A program made the position numbers and the translations under genes. A model generated the notes under the pieces. That model was not told the origin of the DNA. It saw nothing but the letters and a program-made list of their open reading frames with translations, and ran no database searches. Positions 57,154-64,000 of a DNA stretch of 64,000 nucleotides are shown here, in pieces; positions within the stretch are counted from its first letter, which is position 1; every line of letters begins with the position of its first letter. This DNA comes from Bacillus fonticola. GTDB taxonomy: Bacteria; Bacillota; Bacilli; Bacillales; JC228. Location of the stretch: the NCBI RefSeq assembly GCF_012955605.1, contig NZ_CP052135.1, forward strand, positions 176,001-240,000, written 5' to 3'.

Positions 57154-58242
57154 ATGGCCCAGAGATATACCCGTCTAAGTCTGGTTATATTAGTCATATT
57201 AAGTCTAGTTTATGTTATTTCAGCGTGCGAAAAAGATAATCAATCCCTGGATACACCTAATGTGTCTGATTTACCGCAGAACGAAGAGTCTAACGTGGCT
57301 GAAGCACGAAATATGCAAAAGGTTAAAATAGGTTTCGCAATGGACACCTTAGAGGAGGAGCGTTGGTTAAAGGACAGAGATTTGTTCAAAAAGGCGCTGG
57401 AATCTATGGGAGCGGAAGTGGACATTATGGAAGCAAATGGAGATGTTGCTCTCCAAATTTCACAAGCTGAAACTTTAATCAGTAGGGGGGTTGATCTTTT
57501 AGTTATCGTACCTTACAATGCCGAGGCTGCAGCGGCCATCGTGGAAAAAGCTCATTCTGCTGGTATTAAGCTCGTGTCCTACGATCGGTTGGTTAAAAAC
57601 GCCGAAATTGACCTATACATTTCCTTCGACAATGAACGGGTAGGTGAGATGCAAGCCGAGGCAATTACAAAGTTGGTTCCCAAAGGCAAATATGTGTACA
57701 TCGGGGGAGCTATGACAGACAATAATGCCCATCTGTTAAAAAAGGGTGTTTTTAACGTACTTCAACCGTTTATTGACAGGGGCGACATAACGGTTGTATA
57801 CGACCAGTGGACGAAGGACTGGGACCCCGAAAATGCTTTTGTGAATATGGAAGCAGCCTTAGAAGCCAATGATAATCAGATAGATGCAGTGATTTCTGCA
57901 AATGATGCCACTGCAGGAGGTGTAATTGAGGCACTCGAGGCACTAGGACTAGAAGGGAAAATTCCAGTCGCTGGCCAGGATGCGGAACTTGCAGCAGCAC
58001 AGCGTATCGTTGAAGGTACACAGACAATGACTGTTTATAAGCCGATTAGTACGCTAACAAAGAAAGCAGCAGAGCTTACAGTCAGTCTTGCAAAGGGTGA
58101 GAGTGTAGATGCGGACCGAAAAATTAACAACGGCAAAATAGAAGTGCCTTCCGTTTTACTTACACCGATTCCAGTTGATAAGAGTAATATCGACGAAACG
58201 ATTATTGCAGACGGTTTCCATTCTCGAGAGGATGTTTATTGA
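57154..58242 (+). CDS. Second D-xylose-type substrate-binding lipoprotein (XylF-like)
   Basis: A 362-aa lipoprotein with a signal peptide ending at Cys in VYVISACEKD. Matches to XylF-type proteins include VKIGFAMDTLEEERWLKDRD, LVSYDRLVKNAEIDLYISFDNERVGEMQA and VAGQDAELAAAQRIVEGTQTMTVYKPI. RBS CAAGGAGGGG precedes ATG 57154. No permease or ATPase gene follows, so it probably shares the transporter at 50.1-52.9 kb, or acts in sensing. Its end is followed directly by a REP-like unit and an IS1380 fragment. Confidence 0.9.
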   Translation: MAQRYTRLSLVILVILSLVYVISACEKDNQSLDTPNVSDLPQNEESNVAEARNMQKVKIGFAMDTLEEERWLKDRDLFKKALESMGAEVDIMEANGDVALQISQAETLISRGVDLLVIVPYNAEAAAAIVEKAHSAGIKLVSYDRLVKNAEIDLYISFDNERVGEMQAEAITKLVPKGKYVYIGGAMTDNNAHLLKKGVFNVLQPFIDRGDITVVYDQWTKDWDPENAFVNMEAALEANDNQIDAVISANDATAGGVIEALEALGLEGKIPVAGQDAELAAAQRIVEGTQTMTVYKPISTLTKKAAELTVSLAKGESVDADRKINNGKIEVPSVLLTPIPVDKSNIDETIIADGFHSREDVY

Positions 58243-58275
58243 GGGAAACACGGAGCCGGTTCTTATGTTATCACG
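58243..58275. repeat. Palindromic GGGGACGGTT repeat, copy D (diverged)
   Basis: GGGAAACACGGAGCCGGTTC then TTATGTTATC, two core changes relative to copy A. It abuts the IS1380 fragment. Confidence 0.6.
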
Positions 58276-58535
58276 GTATGTAGGGTGCAGTTTCAGAAGG
58301 TCAAACTTCTGTAGGAGGTTGGTCTTGTGTAACAAAGTACCAGCCAAGCCAAGTCCCGTGTAGGCATAATAGTTTTCGTCTGTACGTTCAAAGGTAAATT
58401 GTTGTAATTTTCCTAAATTTTTCACCCTCCAAGTGAAAAAGTAATGAAATACTCTTTCATGTTATATCCCTAGTATAACAGGGATTCTACAGAAAATAGA
58501 GGGTAGTTTTATAAGATTTATCTCACGGATTCAGG
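58274..58535. repeat. IS1380 end, copy 2 of the direct repeat
   Basis: Same orientation as 42046-42309. It preserves the unshifted N-terminal frame (YYAYTGLGLAGTLLHKTNLL, minus strand) but nothing of the remaining transposase. Confidence 0.85.
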
Positions 58536-58609
58536 ATTAAGCCACAGGCAATCATGACATTTAGTATAGATATGGAAGATCTTAAAGGGAGCTTAAGGGA
58601 GGATGTATC

Positions 58610-58960
58610 ATGACCAAACATCGGATTTATACAATGAGTGTCGGAGAAGTGTATCCCCATTATATTACGAAAGCAAAGAAAAAAGGGCGTACAAAAACAG
58701 AAGTCGATGAAATCATCCGTTGGTTGACAGGATATAGCCAGGAAGAGTTAGAAGTACAACTGGAAAAACAGACAGACTTTGAGACCTTCTTTGCGGAAGC
58801 TCCCATATTGAATCCCGCGCGAGCTTTGATCAAAGGTGTAGTCTGCGGCGTCCGAGTGGAAGATATCGAAGAACCAACGATGCAGGAAATTCGCTATTTG
58901 GATAAGCTAATCGATGAGTTGGCAAAGGGAAAAGCGATGGAGAAGATTTTGCGGAAATAA
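58610..58960 (+). CDS. DUF2200-family protein
   Basis: A 116-aa small soluble protein. [20 protein letters not shown] and [20 protein letters not shown] are the DUF2200 signature. The function of the family is not established. GGGAGGATG-type RBS precedes ATG 58610. It stands alone, between IS remnants and a bidirectional terminator. Confidence 0.85.
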   Translation: MTKHRIYTMSVGEVYPHYITKAKKKGRTKTEVDEIIRWLTGYSQEELEVQLEKQTDFETFFAEAPILNPARALIKGVVCGVRVEDIEEPTMQEIRYLDKLIDELAKGKAMEKILRK

Positions 58961-59087
58961 TAATTTAAACGAAGAAACACTCATTCCATTATATAGCTTT
59001 ACTTTTAAGTAATTATTAAATAATTGGTCGATTGTGGAATAAGGTTTATTGAAATGACCACACTTCTTTTATCATACTAGGCACCAC

Positions 59088-59128
59088 AAAAAGCTCTATC
59101 AATCAAATGTTTGATTAATAGAGCTTTT
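59088..59128. terminator. Bidirectional terminator between DUF2200 gene and telA
   Basis: AAAAGCTCTAT ... ATAGAGCTTTT with an inner CAAA/TTTG pairing. A or T runs flank both sides, so it can end both converging transcripts. Confidence 0.88.
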
Positions 59129-59152
59129 CTATTTACAAGACAGATGTTGCTC

Positions 59153-60328
59153 CTAATCCCTTTTCACTTCCAGCAGCTTTTGTCGTAAATCTTGTTCCAT
59201 ATTTGCGAGCTCATGCTCAGCTTGCCTGCGTTTTGTGCGACCTTCCTCTTGGATTTGCAATGTCTGCTCAAGAGTGGAGAGTAAATTTTCCTGCGTTTTC
59301 TTTAAGGTTTCGATATCAACAAGACCGCGTTCATTTAAGCGTGCTGTCTCAATCGTATTGGTTTTCAGCATTTCGGCATTTTTCAATAACAGTTCATTTG
59401 TTGACTTCGAAACTTGTTTCTGCGCTTCCACAGCATGACGCTGCCTGATCAGTGTCAACGCAATCGCAACCTGGTTCTTCCAGAGTGGGATTGCCGTCAT
59501 GATAGAGGATTGTATTTTTTCAACTAACGCCTGATTTGTATTTTGAATTAGGCGGATTTGCGGGGCACTCTGCATCGTGATTTCTCGGCTTAATTTCAGA
59601 TCATAAAGGCGCTTATCCAAACGGTCCGCAAACTGGATCAGATCATTCACTTCTTGGAACATCATTTGGTCGTTCGCTTCCCCAGCCGTTTTCTTCAGCT
59701 CAGGAATAGTTTTCTGATGCAGCTCTTCAAGTTTCATTTCACCGGCTGCAATATACACGTTCAGGGCATGGAAATACTCCTTATTGCTTTCATAATGCTT
59801 TTCAAGCATACCCATATCAGATAAAAGAACATTCTTGCTTCGATCTAATTTCACACTGATTCGGTCGATCTGCGCATCTGTTTTCTGATATCTGGACAGC
59901 ACCTCTTGGATAGACCCGGAAAACCGCCCAAACATCCGTGCGAAGAAGGATGCTTTCTCAGGCTTCAACTCATCAGGGTTCACTTCATTAAATTTCTTCA
60001 TTAAATCCCTAATTATTTCCCCGACCTCGCCAATATCCTTCTTCTGAACATGCTCAAGCATTGTATTTGAGAAGGATAATAGCTTTGTCTGTGCCGGTGT
60101 ACCGTAGGAAATCATGGCCTGGTGGTTTTTTGGATCAATCTGCTCGGCCAGCTGATAAGCCTTGGCTCTGTCCTCTTCCGGAATCACATCAATCAGTCTG
60201 ACAGTTTTTTCATCCTGTAGCAGTATGCCAGTCATTTTTTGCGGTTCATCGAACGGATGGGTCAGCAGGTCATCCACTAAAGTGGAATTTATTGTGTTTC
60301 TAGACGAGGATGGATTGTTTTCTTTCAT
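59153..60328 (-). CDS. Toxic anion resistance protein TelA family (YaaN-like)
   Basis: A 391-aa alpha-helical protein of the TelA/KlaA family, first linked to tellurite resistance. Signatures visible: DMGMLEKHYESNKEYFHALNVYIAAGE near residue 180-206 and IPLWKNQVAIALTLIRQRHA near 285-304. The C-terminus is coiled-coil-like and strongly charged. It is the second gene after xpaC with a 4-base overlap, the same order as xpaC-yaaN in B. subtilis. The precise role in envelope stress is not settled. Confidence 0.92.
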   Translation of the reverse strand: MKENNPSSSRNTINSTLVDDLLTHPFDEPQKMTGILLQDEKTVRLIDVIPEEDRAKAYQLAEQIDPKNHQAMISYGTPAQTKLLSFSNTMLEHVQKKDIGEVGEIIRDLMKKFNEVNPDELKPEKASFFARMFGRFSGSIQEVLSRYQKTDAQIDRISVKLDRSKNVLLSDMGMLEKHYESNKEYFHALNVYIAAGEMKLEELHQKTIPELKKTAGEANDQMMFQEVNDLIQFADRLDKRLYDLKLSREITMQSAPQIRLIQNTNQALVEKIQSSIMTAIPLWKNQVAIALTLIRQRHAVEAQKQVSKSTNELLLKNAEMLKTNTIETARLNERGLVDIETLKKTQENLLSTLEQTLQIQEEGRTKRRQAEHELANMEQDLRQKLLEVKRD

Positions 60329-60981
60329 TTTAACCTCCTGCTCTCATCATGATTTCGTGAATCCTTCATCCCCTTCATCGAGTGCTTGGCAACATCCATT
60401 TCAAAATGAAGCTGGTCAATATCCCCCGAAATCATCTGATGTAAATCCTTTTCTACCTGAACAGTCAGCTCATCCAGCATCCGGCGAGTTTCAATAAGGG
60501 ACAAATCTAGCTCCCGGTTTTTTACGGGCTGTGCCGCTAAGAAAACATATTTCTCTGCCAGCTCAACAGCTGAATCCAGATGAGAAAAATAAAACCGTTC
60601 TGCCAGGTAAAATCGCTTCGGCTCCTTTTTTGTTAGCATGTAGATTTTTCTTGTTACCCTCATAAACCATACTCTTTGTTTCAAAGAAGGGATATGCCGA
60701 ATGGAGAAAAGCGCTTTATGCAAACGAGAGATCTTCGTTTTGGCTTCATCTAGATTTTTCTTGATGTATTGATACTCTCTTCTTGTCAGACCGTGTCTTT
60801 TTAAAAAACGATGCTTCAAAACAGCTCCGCTCGCCCAAAACACGAGTAGCCCAGCTCCCGTGCCAATCGCTCCAGATAAAAGAAAGCTCTGATCGAAGCC
60901 AAAAATACTCACCAGCCAAACTATGCCAGATACAGGGATCGCAATCAAACCTCGGACAACAAAAGCTAAAAACGGATTCAT
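60325..60981 (-). CDS. xpaC: XpaC-family membrane protein
   Basis: A 218-aa protein with two N-terminal membrane helices (VRGLIAIPVSGIVWLVSIFG and FLLSGAIGTGAGLLVFWASG) and a helical cytoplasmic part with YQYIKKNLDEAKTKISRLHK and IRHIPSLKQRVWFMRVTRKIY. The name refers to hydrolysis of an indolyl phosphate in older B. subtilis work; an enzymatic activity is doubtful. It overlaps telA and is preceded by a probable SigW promoter. Confidence 0.88.
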   Translation of the reverse strand: MNPFLAFVVRGLIAIPVSGIVWLVSIFGFDQSFLLSGAIGTGAGLLVFWASGAVLKHRFLKRHGLTRREYQYIKKNLDEAKTKISRLHKALFSIRHIPSLKQRVWFMRVTRKIYMLTKKEPKRFYLAERFYFSHLDSAVELAEKYVFLAAQPVKNRELDLSLIETRRMLDELTVQVEKDLHQMISGDIDQLHFEMDVAKHSMKGMKDSRNHDESRRLK

Positions 60982-61016
60982 CCCAATCGACTCCTGACTT
61001 TAGACCTCTAATTATA

Positions 61017-61043
61017 TACGGTTCAAACAAAACCATGGTTTCA
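61017..61043 (-). promoter_or_regulatory. Probable SigW promoter for xpaC-telA
   Basis: On the minus strand, TGAAAC (61043-61038) and CGTA (61020-61017) are 17 bp apart, one more than the optimum. They lie 36 bp before the xpaC start. As far as I recall, the B. subtilis xpaC-yaaN operon belongs to the SigW regulon. Confidence 0.65.
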
Positions 61044-61305
61044 GTTTTGTGCGGGAATAAAAACTCTTCTTCTATACTAAGATACACGATAAGTATACCC
61101 AGCTCCATAGGCTGCGAACGTAAAGGGTACTAAGACTTGAGGCGTATTTTGGGTAAAAGGTAACATGGGTCGGGTGCCTCAAACGGAATTCCAGATTAAC
61201 AAGCTCGGATCGGATAGAGATGATGACCAATTAACTAGAAGGATAATGAATAAGAACACCGTATATTAGATATAGGTAATGACAATGCAGGGGAAGGAGA
61301 TTGAC

Positions 61306-62109
61306 ATGGGGAGTCTGCAAGCTGGATATGGTCTAGACCGTAATGGATTTATTGTAAGTGATGTTGGCTTAGATAAGATTGATAATGCTTTTTTACCTTG
61401 CATACGAGAGTCTGTCGAAAATCTAATAAAGTTGTTTCCACATCAATTACACAGCGTCTATGTGTACGGTAGCGTAGCCAGAGGTGAAGCTGTAGTACTT
61501 AAGTCAGACCTCGATCTTCTCGCTATGTTCAATAGCAAGCTGAGTCCAGATGAGTCGGAAAAAATAAAGAACCTAACTAGAAAATTATCTCAAAATTATA
61601 GCTTTCTAGTTCGTGATGTTGGCATAGCTGTTGCACATTACGACTATGTGGTTGATCCAGCGAATTACTACGAACAGGCATTTCTTAAGGAACTCTGTGT
61701 TTGTGTGCACGGAAAGGATCTTCGAGAACAATTCGGTCCGTACAAACTCACATCGGAGATAGCGATCAGTTTTAATGGAGATATTCACGAAGTACTTGCT
61801 CGAATAATAAGCCGGTTAGAAGCAGCTTCCAAAGAGGAGTTCAAGACAATTTCACAAAACTTTGCTCGTAAGCTCATCCGAACATTCTATTCTATGGTGA
61901 TGGTACGATCTCAGATTTGGTCGACACGACTTCACGAACAGTCCGAGGTCATTATCCACTATTTTCACGATAAGGAACCTATTATTCGCACCTTGCAGAA
62001 ATGGATAGAGGTGCCACCGACCAACCGGGAAGCCGTACTAGAGCTCTTCAAGAGGGAGGGTAGGTGGGCTAGTGATAACTTTGAGCGTGAAGCCCGTGTT
62101 TCTTCTTGA
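61306..62109 (+). CDS. MNT-type nucleotidyltransferase
   Basis: A 267-aa protein. The Pol-beta nucleotidyltransferase motif VYVYGSVARGEAVVLKSDLDLL has GSxxRG and the DxD pair (SDLD). The rest is helical and includes LARIISRLEAASKEEFKTIS. Such proteins act as antibiotic adenylyltransferases or as minimal toxin-antitoxin nucleotidyltransferases; the partner HEPN gene is absent, so a stand-alone enzyme is more likely. ATG 61306 follows GGGAAGGAG. The substrate is unknown. Confidence 0.82.
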   Translation: MGSLQAGYGLDRNGFIVSDVGLDKIDNAFLPCIRESVENLIKLFPHQLHSVYVYGSVARGEAVVLKSDLDLLAMFNSKLSPDESEKIKNLTRKLSQNYSFLVRDVGIAVAHYDYVVDPANYYEQAFLKELCVCVHGKDLREQFGPYKLTSEIAISFNGDIHEVLARIISRLEAASKEEFKTISQNFARKLIRTFYSMVMVRSQIWSTRLHEQSEVIIHYFHDKEPIIRTLQKWIEVPPTNREAVLELFKREGRWASDNFEREARVSS

Positions 62110-62254
62110 ACATATTCAAAGTCATGTTGATGTGATTGGATGGTGTACACATTGCGTGAGGACTTATTTATCCAAAGCACAAGTGGCGTAATAAAGAGTT
62201 TAATTTATATATACTTAAACCATTATGAGCAAAAACAATAAGGGGGAAACTAAC

Positions 62255-62836
<582 letters not shown>

Positions 62837-63101
62837 ATTTTGCACAGGTAGCTAAATTTGAATTTGAGAACGGATCACCCCTAGGGAAAGGACTCGGGAG
62901 TAAAGGGTTGAAAAATGTATGCAGCAAACTCTCGATGGAAAGGGATTAAATGATCAGTAAATTCGATGAGAAAAGAAATTAATCAAACTAGGTTTTACAT
63001 GTAAGGTTTTCCTAATTTAATGAATGTAGCTATTATCTATTTGATTTGGTTCTTAAATAAAGATACACTTTTCTATATTAGATTTTGAGCAGGTGCCAAG
63101 G
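62837..63101. other. Gene-free stretch
   Basis: About 265 bp; no convincing gene, terminator or promoter is seen. AGCAGGTGCCAAGGATGAAT at its end contains the weak RBS of the next gene. Confidence 0.5.
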
Positions 63102-64000
63102 ATGAATAATAGGCAAAAGGAATTATTGAGAATGTTGCTCGTTCATGAGGAAGGGGCATTGCAGATAAAGGATTTGTCGGAGGAGTTGGATTGTGCTGAG
63201 AAAACGGTACGGAATGACTTAGACCGACTTGCGGAATTTTTGCTTGATTACGAAAGTGCTAGTCTAGTCCGTAAGCCTGGGATTGGAATCTCGGTTGAAA
63301 TCAGTGACGAAGAAAGACAGGACATCTTACATAATTTGCATACAAATGAACCCAAAACGATAGAAGAGCGATTGTTTGAAATGGCCTTTCAACTACTAAC
63401 AAGTCAAAAGCCCATTACGCTACAGTATTGGGCAGATCGTTACTATGCACCAAAGGCGTCGATAAAAAAAGACATCGAGACCATTATGAAGTGGCTTCAG
63501 CGGTATGATCTTGAACTTGTATCGAAGCAACGGATCGGAAATGTGATTCAAGGGTCAGAGTTGAAGAAGCGCAATGCATTGGCGCATCTTCCTGAGTTGA
63601 TTTCAGCTTTTTCAAACGAAAAGAATGTGGTGTTGGATTTATTTTTACCGTATGAGATATCGGCTGTGCTAAAGGCACTTAAGAAGATACAGGCAAACTA
63701 TGAGATTGCGTTTACGGATGATGCTTTAGAAAGCTTGCTTGTCCATGCATTAATCATGGTCAAACGAACAAGGCAAAACTCTCCTGTTTTTGTCCCAATG
63801 TCCGAGAAGAAAGCCGTGCTGAAACGGAAGGAATACGAGTATGCGAGCTGGTTCCTTCATCAGCTAGAAGCTACTTTCCGGCTTACGTTCCCAGAAGAGG
63901 AGAAGGTTTATTTTACTTGGCATCTCATAAGCAGTAAGAGGATGGAGGAAGACGCGGAGAAGGTTTTCCATCCCGATAAAAAAGATGCAGAGATATTGAG
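63102..64000 (+). CDS. PRD/BglG-type transcriptional regulator, 5' part
   Basis: The frame is open from ATG 63102 to the end of the window (299 codons). An N-terminal HTH (KELLRMLLVHEEGALQIKDL then SEELDCAEKTVRNDLDRLAE) is followed by a second HTH-like part (ITLQYWADRYYAPKASIKKD). PRD-like helices follow with the histidine-bearing segments ESLLVHALIMVKR and EKVYFTWHLISSKR. This is the layout of MtlR/LicR/BglG-type PTS-controlled regulators. The EIIB and EIIA-like parts, if present, lie outside the window, so the sugar cannot be named. Confidence 0.82.
   Translation, partial: MNNRQKELLRMLLVHEEGALQIKDLSEELDCAEKTVRNDLDRLAEFLLDYESASLVRKPGIGISVEISDEERQDILHNLHTNEPKTIEERLFEMAFQLLTSQKPITLQYWADRYYAPKASIKKDIETIMKWLQRYDLELVSKQRIGNVIQGSELKKRNALAHLPELISAFSNEKNVVLDLFLPYEISAVLKALKKIQANYEIAFTDDALESLLVHALIMVKRTRQNSPVFVPMSEKKAVLKRKEYEYASWFLHQLEATFRLTFPEEEKVYFTWHLISSKRMEEDAEKVFHPDKKDAEIL

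Overview
The window is a stretch of a Bacillaceae (Firmicutes) chromosome. Three things indicate this: a 23S-5S-tRNA block, the conserved Bacillus gene order rocF / sigW-rsiW-cdaA-cdaR-glmM / glmS, and a glmS ribozyme ahead of glmS. The species cannot be named from the sequence alone.

Layout. 1-3847: 3' part of a 23S rRNA, a 5S rRNA and eight tRNA genes, the last of which looks decayed. 4021-10032: arginase, the envelope-stress sigma factor SigW with its anti-sigma RsiW, the c-di-AMP cyclase CdaA, its regulator CdaR, and GlmM. rsiW, cdaA, cdaR and glmM together need eight single-base insertions to read through, which looks like a local sequence-quality problem. 10192-14113: copper/redox genes (membrane-anchored cupredoxin, CsoR-type repressor, His-rich protein), a glutaredoxin-like gene with UGA at its first active-site Cys, and a MATE pump. 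14340-16380: glmS ribozyme and glmS.

16406-37209: a complete Tn7-like transposon of 20,804 bp, with 5'-TGTA...TACA-3' ends, repeated TnsB-type sites at both ends and an exact 5-bp duplication (GGAAG). It lies 25 bp past the glmS stop, inside the glmS terminator stem. It carries tnsA (interrupted near its 3' end by an IS21-family element), tnsB, tnsC, tnsD and a frameshifted tnsE. Its AT-rich cargo is a nine-gene operon with no type I can name: cob(I)alamin adenosyltransferase, ureohydrolase, APH-type kinase, putative Fe/2-oxoglutarate oxygenase, GNAT/FemAB-like transferase, radical SAM enzyme with a cobalamin-binding-like N-terminus, histidine phosphatase, MFS exporter and ATP-grasp ligase. 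It reads as a natural-product pathway for a small, probably amino-acid-derived molecule. It is the strongest candidate here for an undescribed system.

37267-64000: a HAD phosphatase; a two-gene HipA-like kinase plus HIRAN-domain protein; degraded insertion sequences (IS91, IS1380, group II intron, IS21, IS66); a quinone/electrophile detoxification operon under an HxlR regulator; a D-xylose-type ABC transporter with a XylFII-LytS-YesN-like sensing system and a second binding protein; DUF2200; xpaC-telA with a probable SigW promoter; a nucleotidyltransferase; a DUF4256 protein; and the start of a PRD/BglG-type regulator that runs off the window.

How the parts connect: glmM and glmS make UDP-GlcNAc precursors, and cdaA/cdaR control c-di-AMP in the same operon. 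The Tn7-like element uses the end of glmS as its landing site, and its own hairpin near the left end can replace the terminator it disrupted. Recurrent palindromic repeats and two copies of an IS1380 end show that 39.7-58.5 kb is a much-rearranged accessory region.
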